Positions 42,028-50,055 of a stretch of 64,000 nt of DNA are shown here, one piece after another. The notes beneath the pieces were generated by a model, which saw only the letters and a program-made list of their open reading frames with translations, was not told the DNA's origin and searched no databases. The stretch comes from a virus. The stretch spans positions 1-64,000 of IMG/VR virus record IMGVR_UViG_3300020596_000011, one strand, 5' to 3'. Position 1 is the first letter of the stretch; each line of letters begins with the position of its first letter. Position numbers and translations under genes: made by a program.

Positions 42028-44613
42028 ATGGCGAATCTTTCAAGCGTAAACTGGATACCGAGTCAGCGAGTAGACGTCAGTGACATGCGGGCTATTGAGT
42101 CCTACGTCGCTAGTGACCTTCGCGCCCTTGTCAACATGATCACTGGCCCTAGCGAACCCTTCGTGGTTAGAGGCTTTGAGGTTATCGCAGCAGGGAACGC
42201 CCAGATCTCTCTTTCCCTCGCTAATGCTATGGTTTTTACGCCCGCAGGCGGTGTAGGGTCTTTCTACCTAGGTACCGCAGCTCAAGCCGACCTCGTTGTC
42301 CCCTTGGTAAAAGGCGCAACTAACTATATCCAACTCGTATTCAAACGCGAATCTCAAACCTCAGTTACTCGCGGTATCTGGGATCAGACTTCTCCCACAG
42401 GCGACTCCCCAGCGGGAACCCAATTTACTGCGTCTGTGAAAATCCAAAACGTAATGGTCCCCGACGAAGTCAGCCTCGTCTCACAAGCAGGTCGCATCGA
42501 AGGCGCGGCGTCAATTGCAATTGTAGACGTTGCTTCAGACGGAACAGTCTCAAACTTTAGAGACGACCGCACTCTTTTGTTTCGTCAAGGTCGACCAACC
42601 GATCCCACGTACCAATTCCCCTGGGCAACCACAAGACAAGAGCCAGTTCAAAGTACAACACTCGCTTCAAACCTTGCCGACACCAACACAGCGTCTGTCT
42701 ATTACGCACGAGACGCAGCTACTGGTAAAGTTGTCAACGACAAAGGGATTACTAACCTTAAAGATTTCTTTGACGCCCTTATGACTTCGCTAGGCGAGAT
42801 CAGAGGCTCGTCGGTATGGTACGCAGGTTCCGGTTCCTCTGTTTATTTGAACAACCTTAACTTGAACACAGCGTACATGGATTCCGAAGCAGGGCACCAC
42901 TGGGAGCCTAAAGCTAATGCGTTCATTCAATGGTCGAAGCCCGACGCAGCTACCGGTGTACCTGACTTTAAACTCCGGGCTTCCGCCACTGACACCATCT
43001 CTTGGGGTCTCAACTACGGAAACGTAAGGTGGGAACTCGGCGGCGCTTACACTTCAGACGTGTCGACTAACGGCTCACTAAGCCGCAGGTCTTTTAGCGG
43101 AACCGCTGCGGATAACTTATTCGTTTCAGGGGTAATTGCTAGCGGCTTAAACGTTTACCTTGCGCTTGAAAGAGACACCACTCCCGCAGGCGCATCAACC
43201 AATACTGTGACGTGGTCGCCATCTGTTCTCCCGTCGTTTTCAGCAGCCGCTCTTTGGGACGTAGCTTACACGGTCTCGGGTATCAAAGGCGACTTTACCG
43301 GTATCGCTATTGGTGACTGGGTAAAAAAGGCAACAGACGGGCAGTGGGCTTACTACAAAGTACGCCGCTTACTCGTTGATAACGGAACATCTTCGGGTGT
43401 GCAGGTAGGAGCCACGGGCTCTTCCGCAAGCCCTACGATTATCGCAGGCGACGATGGCGCAGTAGCAAACAACAACGTGGTTGCCCTAGAGCTTGACCGC
43501 TCCCTTGTCCCTGCTGGGACAGTAGTCCAACAGCTTTTTTGGTTTCGTTCTAAATATGCGAGCGGTGACGTCATTGTGGAAACACTTGCTCAACGCAACC
43601 AAGCCATTCCACCTTACCGGTCTACGTCGTACTACTGGCTAGGCTACGCCTACGACAACGCCGGTACTTTCACAGGCCGCTACTTCTCCCTTCGCAATTA
43701 CGGCACCATGTCCCCAGGTGAAGAAGTACAGTCGCTCGATGATTCGGACCAAGCGATTGACTACACCGCAGGCAACTCCGAGTTTGCGATTGACTTCCCA
43801 AATAATATTGCTTATAGCGCCTCGACGCTTACCGGCACTTCATTTCTCGCAAACATTGCAAGACGCCTTACCAACAACCTTATCCCGAATGCTGGCGGCG
43901 CAGCCAACAAAGCCTCAATCAATTATCAAATTGTCGCAGGGGGATCTCTTGGTATCAGTGTAGGTCAAGAGCTGTGGGTAAACCTACAGGATTCTTACTC
44001 TGCTAGCGTAATCACGTTGATAGCCGGAGTCGTGACAGCCACAGCGAACACGTACGAAGTGCGTTCAGCCACAGCAGCACCCATTAGAAGCCTAACCAAC
44101 CGCAACGTGTTTTGCTTAGGCCGTGTCACAACGGACGGTTATTTTCAGTTTATTGACGGCACGAAGGTCGCTTCTTCGGGCTTGTTCGACAGAAGCCCAA
44201 GGCTTATAAACAACGTGCTTGTAGGCGGTAACGCAGTTGTCCCCTTGACGGCTACAAACACCCTGACGCTTGGATCGGCTACAGGGGTGACTAGGCTCTC
44301 GGGCGGCCAAATTATTAAAAGACGGTTCACGAACACACTTAGCACTCAACTCACCCTTGCGGACTATCTCATATCCGTAGACACAAACACTATCGCAGCA
44401 GTGGGGATTACCACGATTCTCCCCAACACGTCGACATTGGTTGCGGGTCAGGTATTTTGTATAAAAGACTCTACTGGAAAAGCGGACCTATACCCAATCG
44501 ACGTTGTCGGTTTTGCGGGCGAGCTTATCGATGGCGAGGCTTTTCAGTCCATTAATTCTAATTATGAACAAATGACTGTCGTGTGGACTGGAAGTTATTA
44601 CGAAATAGTTTAA
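42028..44613 (+). CDS. Tail fibre / receptor-binding structural protein
   Basis: This encodes 861 residues, ATG with CGGAG upstream. The N-terminus ('SSVNWIPSQRVDVSDMRAIE') looks like a baseplate-attachment domain. The middle is made of beta modules rich in Ser, Thr, Gly and aromatic residues. The C-terminus ('KDSTGKADLYPIDVVGFAGE', then 'YEQMTVVWTGSYYEIV') is a short beta-domain often found at the end of phage surface proteins, where trimerisation or receptor contact occurs. It is the last virion gene before the right ankyrin array. No chaperone gene follows. Confidence 0.65.
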   Translation: MANLSSVNWIPSQRVDVSDMRAIESYVASDLRALVNMITGPSEPFVVRGFEVIAAGNAQISLSLANAMVFTPAGGVGSFYLGTAAQADLVVPLVKGATNYIQLVFKRESQTSVTRGIWDQTSPTGDSPAGTQFTASVKIQNVMVPDEVSLVSQAGRIEGAASIAIVDVASDGTVSNFRDDRTLLFRQGRPTDPTYQFPWATTRQEPVQSTTLASNLADTNTASVYYARDAATGKVVNDKGITNLKDFFDALMTSLGEIRGSSVWYAGSGSSVYLNNLNLNTAYMDSEAGHHWEPKANAFIQWSKPDAATGVPDFKLRASATDTISWGLNYGNVRWELGGAYTSDVSTNGSLSRRSFSGTAADNLFVSGVIASGLNVYLALERDTTPAGASTNTVTWSPSVLPSFSAAALWDVAYTVSGIKGDFTGIAIGDWVKKATDGQWAYYKVRRLLVDNGTSSGVQVGATGSSASPTIIAGDDGAVANNNVVALELDRSLVPAGTVVQQLFWFRSKYASGDVIVETLAQRNQAIPPYRSTSYYWLGYAYDNAGTFTGRYFSLRNYGTMSPGEEVQSLDDSDQAIDYTAGNSEFAIDFPNNIAYSASTLTGTSFLANIARRLTNNLIPNAGGAANKASINYQIVAGGSLGISVGQELWVNLQDSYSASVITLIAGVVTATANTYEVRSATAAPIRSLTNRNVFCLGRVTTDGYFQFIDGTKVASSGLFDRSPRLINNVLVGGNAVVPLTATNTLTLGSATGVTRLSGGQIIKRRFTNTLSTQLTLADYLISVDTNTIAAVGITTILPNTSTLVAGQVFCIKDSTGKADLYPIDVVGFAGELIDGEAFQSINSNYEQMTVVWTGSYYEIV

Positions 44614-44637
44614 AGTCGTGTAGGGTTGTTCCGATAG
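44610..44637 (+). promoter_or_regulatory. Sigma-28-like promoter for the right ankyrin array
   Basis: TTAAAGTC starts at 44610 and overlaps the fibre stop codon. TCCGATAG lies at 44630-44637, with 15 bases between TAAA and the octamer. It is 17 bases from the first ankyrin start. Confidence 0.65.
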
Positions 44638-44653
44638 TACATTTGAGGTGCGC

Positions 44654-45376
44654 ATGGATTATCAATATGTATTTTTACTAGCCGCCAAAAATGGCGATTT
44701 AGGCACAGTAAAGCGATTGGTGGAAGCAGGTCTAGTTGACCCTAAAGATAGTGATGCTCTCTTGTTGCGCTTGGCTGCCAGTAACGGTCACTTAGAAGTA
44801 GTTAAGTTTTTACTCCCGCACTCCGACCCTAAAGCTAACGCTACTGAGGCTTTTCGCCGTGCTGCGGCTTACGGTCATTTAGAAGTAGTTAAGTTTTTGC
44901 TACCGCACTCCAACACTAAAGTTCAAAATTCTCAGGCTTTTCGCTTTGCTGCGGCTCACGGTCATTTAGAAGTAGTTAAGTTTTTACTACCGTACTCTGA
45001 CCCTAAAGCTAACTATTCTGAGGCTTTTCGCTTGGCTGCGGCTCACGGTCGTTTAGAAGTAGTACAGTTTTTGCTACCCTACTCTGACCCTAAAGCTAAC
45101 GCTTCTACGGCTTTGCGTTGGGCTGCTAAGAATGGTCGTTTAGAAGTAGTACAGTTTTTGCAACCACACTCCGACCCTAAAGCTCAAAATTCTGAGGCTT
45201 TTCGTTGGGCGGCTTCGTACGGTTACCTAGGCGTAGTTAAGTTTTTACTACCGTACTCCGACCCTAAAGCTGACAATTCTCAGGCTTTTCGCTCGGCTGC
45301 TGCGAAGGGGCACTTAGAAATAGTTAAGTTTTTGCTACCCCATACCGACCCTGAAGTGGTAAGACAATTTATCTGA
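44654..45376 (+). CDS. Ankyrin protein R1 (7 repeats)
   Basis: First gene of the right array: 240 residues, cap MDYQYVFLLAAKNGDLGTVK then RLVEAGLVD, seven 29-residue units and the end PEVVRQFI. The first unit has an altered start (KDSDALLLRLAASNGHLEVV). Others differ mainly in the residues before SxAF and in the AAxxG loop. ATG 44654 lies 3 bases after GAGGTG. It has the same number of units as L4 in the left array. Confidence 0.92.
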   Translation: MDYQYVFLLAAKNGDLGTVKRLVEAGLVDPKDSDALLLRLAASNGHLEVVKFLLPHSDPKANATEAFRRAAAYGHLEVVKFLLPHSNTKVQNSQAFRFAAAHGHLEVVKFLLPYSDPKANYSEAFRLAAAHGRLEVVQFLLPYSDPKANASTALRWAAKNGRLEVVQFLQPHSDPKAQNSEAFRWAASYGYLGVVKFLLPYSDPKADNSQAFRSAAAKGHLEIVKFLLPHTDPEVVRQFI

Positions 45377-45384
45377 GGTGAAAC

Positions 45385-45969
45385 ATGGAATACTTATTAG
45401 CGCTTGCTCTCGCTCCGATACTGTTCGCGGGTGGGTTTGCAGTCGTTATGGCGTGGCTGGGTAAGTTTGAAACGCCAGCGCGAGGAAAGGGAAGGCCCAA
45501 AAGCAGCCTGGGGGATTACCCAAACATATCTGTGCGCGCAGCTATGCGAGGTGCCTTAGATACGGTAAAGCGATTTGTGGGAACATATCGATTTGACCTA
45601 AGGTCCGATAACGGTTCCGCTTTTCGTATGGCTGCTGACAAAGGTCATTTAGAAATAGTTAAGTTTTTACTACCATACTCCGACCCTCCAGCCCTAGATC
45701 ATGCTTTTCGCATGGCTGCCTGGACCGGTCATTTAGAAATAGTTAAGTTTTTACTACCACATTCCGACCCTGAAGCTCACTATTCTGAGGCTTTTTGTTG
45801 GGCTGCTGAGAATGGTCACTTAGAAATAGTTAAGCTTTTGCTACCGTACTCTGACCCTAAAGCTCAAGATTCTCAGGCTTTTCGCTTTGCTGCTGAAAAT
45901 GGTCACTTAGAAGTAGTTAAGTTTTTACTACCGCACTCCGACCCTGAAGTGGTAAGAGAATTTATCTGA
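45385..45969 (+). CDS. Membrane-anchored ankyrin protein R2 (4 repeats)
   Basis: This encodes 194 residues. It is unlike all others in that residues 3-25 form a transmembrane helix (LLALALAPILFAGGFAVVMA), followed by a basic linker rich in Lys, Arg and Gly (GKFETPARGKGRPKSS). The ankyrin cap then resumes ('RAAMRGALDTVKRFVGTYRF') with four units, one of only 28 residues. The end is PEVVREFI. Positive charges after the helix put the repeats on the cytoplasmic side. A block of about 170 bases is nearly identical to gene R5. Confidence 0.9.
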   Translation: MEYLLALALAPILFAGGFAVVMAWLGKFETPARGKGRPKSSLGDYPNISVRAAMRGALDTVKRFVGTYRFDLRSDNGSAFRMAADKGHLEIVKFLLPYSDPPALDHAFRMAAWTGHLEIVKFLLPHSDPEAHYSEAFCWAAENGHLEIVKLLLPYSDPKAQDSQAFRFAAENGHLEVVKFLLPHSDPEVVREFI

Positions 45970-45976
45970 GGTGTAT

Positions 45977-46438
45977 ATGTATTATCGAGATGTATTTTTG
46001 CGAGCAGCCAACAGTGGCGATTTAGGTACAGTAAAGCTGTCGGTGGAAGCAGGTCTAGTTGACGTGAAGGCTCATGCTTCTGAGGCGTTGCGTTGGGCTG
46101 CTGAAAATGGTCATTTAGAAGTAGTTAAGTTTTTGCTACCATACGCCGACCCACAAGCGTGTGAATCTGAGGCTTTTCGTTGGGCTGCTGCGCATGGTCA
46201 TTTAGAAGTAGTTAAGTTTTTGCTACTTTACTCCGACCCTACAGCTAATAATTCTCAGGCTTTTCGCTTTGCTGCGGCTCACGGTCACTTAGAGATAGTT
46301 AAGTTTTTGTTACCGTATGCCGACCCTAAAGCTAACGCTTCTGAGGCTTTTCGTTGGGCTGCTAAGAATGGTCATTTAGAAACAGCTAAGTTTTTACTTC
46401 CGCACTCTGACCCTATAGTCGTAAGACAATTTATCTGA
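45977..46438 (+). CDS. Ankyrin protein R3 (4 repeats)
   Basis: This encodes 153 residues: cap MYYRDVFLRAANSGDLGTVK with LSVEAGLVD (Ser replacing the usual Arg), four units, end PIVVRQFI. One unit reads FLLLYSDP instead of FLLPYSDP. ATG 45977 follows GAGGTG. Confidence 0.9.
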   Translation: MYYRDVFLRAANSGDLGTVKLSVEAGLVDVKAHASEALRWAAENGHLEVVKFLLPYADPQACESEAFRWAAAHGHLEVVKFLLLYSDPTANNSQAFRFAAAHGHLEIVKFLLPYADPKANASEAFRWAAKNGHLETAKFLLPHSDPIVVRQFI

Positions 46439-46445
46439 GGTGCAT

Positions 46446-46994
46446 ATGGATCATCAAGCTGAATTTTTGATAGCCGCCAAAAGTGGCGATTTAGACACAG
46501 TAAAGCGATTGCTGGAAGCAGGTCTAGTTGACCCTAAAGCTAGCGAGGCTCTCTCGTTGCGCTGCGCTGCTGTGTACGGTCACTTAGAAGTAGTTAAGGT
46601 TTTACTCCCGCACTCCGACCCTAAAGCTAACGCTACTGAGGCTTTTCGCGCGGCTACTTTGTACGACCAGTTAGAAATAGTTAAGTTTTTACTACCATAC
46701 GTCGACCCTACAGAGCAAGAATCTCGGGCATTGCGTTGGGCTGCTTCCCATGGTTATTTAGAAATAGTTAAGTTTTTACTACCGCACGCTAACCCTAAAG
46801 CTAAAGATTCTCAGGCTTTTTGCTCGGCTGCCAGTCACGGTCATTTAGAAGTAGTTAAGTTTTTGCTACCATACTCCGACCCGAAAGCGCAAGAATCGGG
46901 GGCTTTTCGCTCGGCTGCTGAGCAGGGGCATTTAGAAGTAATGCAGTTTTTACTACCGCATTCCGACCCTAAAATTGTAAGGCAATTTATCTGA
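46446..46994 (+). CDS. Ankyrin protein R4 (5 repeats)
   Basis: This encodes 182 residues: cap MDHQAEFLIAAKSGDLDTVK, five units and PKIVRQFI. The third unit begins PTEQESRALRWAASHGYLEI, and 'AATLYDQLEIVKFLLPYVDP' breaks the GH of the usual ENGHLE loop, so some units are diverging while others remain close copies. Confidence 0.9.
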   Translation: MDHQAEFLIAAKSGDLDTVKRLLEAGLVDPKASEALSLRCAAVYGHLEVVKVLLPHSDPKANATEAFRAATLYDQLEIVKFLLPYVDPTEQESRALRWAASHGYLEIVKFLLPHANPKAKDSQAFCSAASHGHLEVVKFLLPYSDPKAQESGAFRSAAEQGHLEVMQFLLPHSDPKIVRQFI

Positions 46995-47001
46995 GGTGCG
47001 T

Positions 47002-47460
47002 ATGGATTATCAAGATGAATTTTTACAAGCAGTCCAAAGTGACGATTTAGATACAGTAAAGCAATTGGTGGAAGCAGGTCTAGTTGACCCGCAAATTTAC
47101 GGCCCTGAGGCTTTTCGTTGGGCTGCTTGGTACGGTCATTTAGAAGTAGTTAAATTTTTACTTCAGCACTCCGACCCTACAGCCCTAGATCATGCTTTTC
47201 GCATGGCTGCCTGGACCGGTCATTTAGAAATAGTTAAGTTTTTACTACCGCATTCCGACCCCAAAGCTCACTATTCTGAGGCTTTTCGTTGGGCTGCTGA
47301 GAATGGTCACTTAGAAATAGTTAAGCTTTTGCTACCGTGCTCTGACCCTAAAGCGCAAGAATCGGGGGCTTTTTGCTTGGCTGCCCGTAACGGTCACTTA
47401 GAAATAGTTAAGTTTTTACTACCGCATTCCGACCCTGAAGTGGTAAGACAATTTATCTGA
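47002..47460 (+). CDS. Ankyrin protein R5 (4 repeats)
   Basis: This encodes 152 residues: cap MDYQDEFLQAVQSDDLDTVK, four units (one of 28 residues, PTALDHAFRMAAWTGHLEIV), end PEVVRQFI. It shares the 28-residue unit and neighbouring DNA with gene R2, evidence of recent gene conversion or segmental copying within the array. Confidence 0.9.
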   Translation: MDYQDEFLQAVQSDDLDTVKQLVEAGLVDPQIYGPEAFRWAAWYGHLEVVKFLLQHSDPTALDHAFRMAAWTGHLEIVKFLLPHSDPKAHYSEAFRWAAENGHLEIVKLLLPCSDPKAQESGAFCLAARNGHLEIVKFLLPHSDPEVVRQFI

Positions 47461-47467
47461 GGTGCAC

Positions 47468-47929
47468 ATGGATTATCAAGATGAATTTTTACAAGCAGTC
47501 CAAAGTGGCGATTTAGATACAGTAAAGCAATTGGTGGAAGCAGGTCTAGTTGACCACACGCTCGATGGATTTGGCGCTTTTCGCGTGGCTGCTTCGTATG
47601 GGTATTTAGAAACAGCTAAGTTTTTACTGCCATTTTCTGATCCTAAAGCTAAAGAATCTGCTCCTATTCGCTTGGCGGCTTCGTACGGTTACCTAGACGT
47701 AGTTAAGTTTTTACTACCGCATTCCGACCCTACAGCTAACAATTCTCAGGCTTTTCGCTTTGCTGCGGCTCACGGCCATTTAGAAATAGTTAAGTTTTTA
47801 CTACCGCACTCCGACCCTAAAGCTAACTATTCTGATGCTTTTCGCTTGGCTGCTTTGAACGGTCATTTAGAAGTAGTTAAGTTTTTACTACCCCATACCG
47901 ACCCTAAAGTTGTAAGACAATTTATCTGA
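47468..47929 (+). CDS. Ankyrin protein R6 (4 repeats)
   Basis: This encodes 153 residues: cap MDYQDEFLQAVQSGDLDTVK, almost identical to that of R5, then a diverged first unit (HTLDGFGAFRVAASYGYLET), three regular units and PKVVRQFI. The diverged first unit recalls that of L1 (HIVDEFRAFQRAAENG), linking the two arrays. Confidence 0.9.
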   Translation: MDYQDEFLQAVQSGDLDTVKQLVEAGLVDHTLDGFGAFRVAASYGYLETAKFLLPFSDPKAKESAPIRLAASYGYLDVVKFLLPHSDPTANNSQAFRFAAAHGHLEIVKFLLPHSDPKANYSDAFRLAALNGHLEVVKFLLPHTDPKVVRQFI

Positions 47930-47936
47930 GGTGCAT

Positions 47937-48398
47937 ATGAATTATCAAGCTGAATTTTTACAAGCCGCCAAAAGTGGCGATTTAGGCACAGTAAAGCGAT
48001 TGGTGGAAGCAGGTCTAGGTGACCCCAAGCTTCACGAATCTCACGCTTTTCGCCGTGCTGCGGCTCACGGTCATTTAGAAGTAGTTAAGTTTTTACTACC
48101 TTACTCTGACCCTAAAGTTTACGAATCTGCGGCATTGCGTTGGGCTGCTGCGAACGGGTATTTAGAAGTAATGCGGTTTTTAATACTTTACTCCGACCCT
48201 GAAGCTAACAATTCTCAGGCTTTGCGTTGGGCCGCTGCGAACGGTCATTTAGAAATAGTTAAGCTTTTACTACCCCATACCGACCCTAAAGTTTACGGAT
48301 CTGCGGCATTGCGTTGGGCTGCTGCGAACGGGTACTTAGAAGTAGTTAAGTTTTTACTACCTTACTCCGACCCTAAAGTTGTAAGACAATTTATCTGA
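47937..48398 (+). CDS. Ankyrin protein R7 (4 repeats)
   Basis: This encodes 153 residues: cap MNYQAEFLQAAKSGDLGTVK with RLVEAGLGD, four units, end PKVVRQFI. Units two and four are near copies (SAALRWAAANGYLEV). One unit has 'FLILYSD' in place of FLLPYSD. Confidence 0.9.
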   Translation: MNYQAEFLQAAKSGDLGTVKRLVEAGLGDPKLHESHAFRRAAAHGHLEVVKFLLPYSDPKVYESAALRWAAANGYLEVMRFLILYSDPEANNSQALRWAAANGHLEIVKLLLPHTDPKVYGSAALRWAAANGYLEVVKFLLPYSDPKVVRQFI

Positions 48399-48405
48399 GG
48401 TGCAC

Positions 48406-48780
48406 ATGGATTATCAAGCTGAATTTTTACAAGCAGTCAAAAGTGGCGATTTAGATACAGTACGGCGGTTGGTGGAAACATATCGATTTGACCCAGGGTC
48501 CGATAACTGTTACGCTTTTCGCTTGGCTGCTGACAAAGCGCACTTAGCAATAGTTAAGTTTTTGCTCCCTTATTCCGACCCCAAAGCTTACAATTCTGAG
48601 GCTTTTCGTTGGGCTGCTGACAAAGGTCATTTAGAAATAGTTAAGTTTTTACTACCATACTCCGACCCTAAAGCTTACGGCTCTGATGCTTTTCGCTTGG
48701 CTGCTTTGAACGGTCATTTAGAAGTAGTTAAGTTTTTACTACCCCATACCGACCCTAAAGTTGTAAGACAATTCATTTGA
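48406..48780 (+). CDS. Ankyrin protein R8 (3 repeats, last of right array)
   Basis: This encodes 124 residues: cap MDYQAEFLQAVKSGDLDTVR, with the unusual RLVETYRFDPGSDNCYAF shared with R2 (TYRFDLRSDNGSAF), three units, and the end PKVVRQFI. No ankyrin gene follows; a sigma-28-like site for the next gene begins shortly after the stop. Confidence 0.9.
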   Translation: MDYQAEFLQAVKSGDLDTVRRLVETYRFDPGSDNCYAFRLAADKAHLAIVKFLLPYSDPKAYNSEAFRWAADKGHLEIVKFLLPYSDPKAYGSDAFRLAALNGHLEVVKFLLPHTDPKVVRQFI

Positions 48781-48788
48781 TGCTATTG

Positions 48789-48816
48789 AACAAGAAGGAC
48801 AAGATTATGCCGATAG
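48789..48816 (+). promoter_or_regulatory. Sigma-28-like promoter candidate
   Basis: A perfect GCCGATAG at 48809-48816 is preceded, at the same 15-base distance, by ACAA, a poor match to TAAA. It lies 42 bases before the gene at 48858. Confidence 0.4.
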
Positions 48817-48857
48817 ATAGGCATCTAAGTTAAATAAACACTCCAAGGAAACTTCAC

Positions 48858-49364
48858 ATGACAAACGTAATTAATCTAAGCTCTCGTAGAAAACCCGCGT
48901 TAACAAAAACGGATGCAAGAGACTACAACGGAATGCTTTCAGCCGAAAAGCCAGCACCGACAACAATTGAACGTATCCTTCTCTCAGAATTCATGCTCAC
49001 CGACCTAGACACCGCTGTGGTAACCCCCGCCCAAATTGTCACGGTTCAAACAGCGATAGCAACAGCTTTTAACTGCGGGGGTGTGTTCATGGCGCTCAAC
49101 AACACTGGCCCAACAATTGAATTAATCTGTATCCCCGTAACCAAAAACCGCAAGGGGGAGTGGCGACCTTTCTCTTTTCTTGCGTTTTTTACAAAAAAAC
49201 ACACAAAAACAGACGTCTTTGGTGCGAGATATACGCTTAAACAGCTCACCGACCTTGTGGGACGCTTTACAAAACTGCCGCTGACTGTCACAATAAAGGT
49301 AATCAGGAAACCCTCTCAGACCTTGTGGAGCGAATTTCAGAATGGCAGGAAAATCAAACAATAA
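48858..49364 (+). CDS. Hypothetical protein before the terminase genes
   Basis: This encodes 168 residues, ATG with AAGGAAA upstream. The N-terminus is basic and disordered ('NLSSRRKPALTKTDARDYNG'). Residues 55-150 have alternating strands and helices ('TVQTAIATAFNCGGVFMALN', 'PFSFLAFFTKKHTKTDVFGA', 'YTLKQLTDLVGRFTKLPLTV'). I recognise no family. Its end overlaps the small terminase gene by 23 bases. Confidence 0.6.
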   Translation: MTNVINLSSRRKPALTKTDARDYNGMLSAEKPAPTTIERILLSEFMLTDLDTAVVTPAQIVTVQTAIATAFNCGGVFMALNNTGPTIELICIPVTKNRKGEWRPFSFLAFFTKKHTKTDVFGARYTLKQLTDLVGRFTKLPLTVTIKVIRKPSQTLWSEFQNGRKIKQ

Positions 49365-50055
49365 CCTCCCGAGGCCCTCTGCGGAGCTAGCCGATGCGCT
49401 CTCCGAATCTGTAGAAAACCATTTCATTTCTGAAGAAGAGGCAAACTCTTGCCGCGCCTACCTTACATTAAACAAAGATCCTAACAAGTGCTATTTCGGT
49501 ATCGACAAAGAAGCCAACTTATTTCAAGCCTTTGTCCTCGGTAGGTCTTTTCATCAATTAGCCCGCTCTTGTTCCGTCCCTGTGCAGATGATTGTTTTAA
49601 CCGCTATCAAGCACAAATGGGACCTAAAAGCTCGCTTGCTTCAAAACGCAGGCGATTCCGCTGTAGTCCAACACGCAACAAAAGACCTCGCTAACAAGAT
49701 TCTAGAGATAAACCTGATTGGTATGGAACGCGAGCTTACTGATATCTACACTGGAAAGAAAGACGCTAGAGACAGTATCTTTATGTCAAAAACTCCCCAA
49801 GAGATGCAGAAAATGTTACAGATTGTCATGCAAGCCAATGATATTAAAAACGCCCTAGCAGGCGGTACGTCCGCTAATGCGCCTACCATCAACATCACAA
49901 ACCAAAATGCCCAAGTGGCACCTCAAAATAGTCCTCAAGTCTTAGTAACAGACGCCGAGACCTTAGACGCCTTACCGGAGCCGTCAAAACTAGATCAATT
50001 AAAAATGATCCGTGACTCAGAAACACTTCCCATTTCCAAAAAGGATGCGCCATGA
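49342..50055 (+). CDS. Putative terminase small subunit
   Basis: This encodes 237 residues. Residues 70-100 ('AFVLGRSFHQLARSCSVPVQ' then 'MIVLTAIKHKW') form a helix-turn-helix of the type small terminases use to bind the packaging site. Helices follow, with an Asn/Gln/Pro-rich linker and a charged C-terminus. It is two genes upstream of the large subunit and overlaps the next gene by ATGA. The DNA-binding role is inferred from the motif and order. Confidence 0.6.
   Translation: MAGKSNNNLPRPSAELADALSESVENHFISEEEANSCRAYLTLNKDPNKCYFGIDKEANLFQAFVLGRSFHQLARSCSVPVQMIVLTAIKHKWDLKARLLQNAGDSAVVQHATKDLANKILEINLIGMERELTDIYTGKKDARDSIFMSKTPQEMQKMLQIVMQANDIKNALAGGTSANAPTINITNQNAQVAPQNSPQVLVTDAETLDALPEPSKLDQLKMIRDSETLPISKKDAP

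Larger units (their letters stand above)
44654..48780 (+). repeat. Right ankyrin array: eight genes, 35 repeats
   Basis: Eight genes with the plan of the left array, in the opposite orientation. Spacers are 7-8 bases, with TGA merged into the GAGGTG of the next gene. Together with the left array this forms large, imperfect inverted repeats around 29.6-44.65 kb. Confidence 0.93.
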
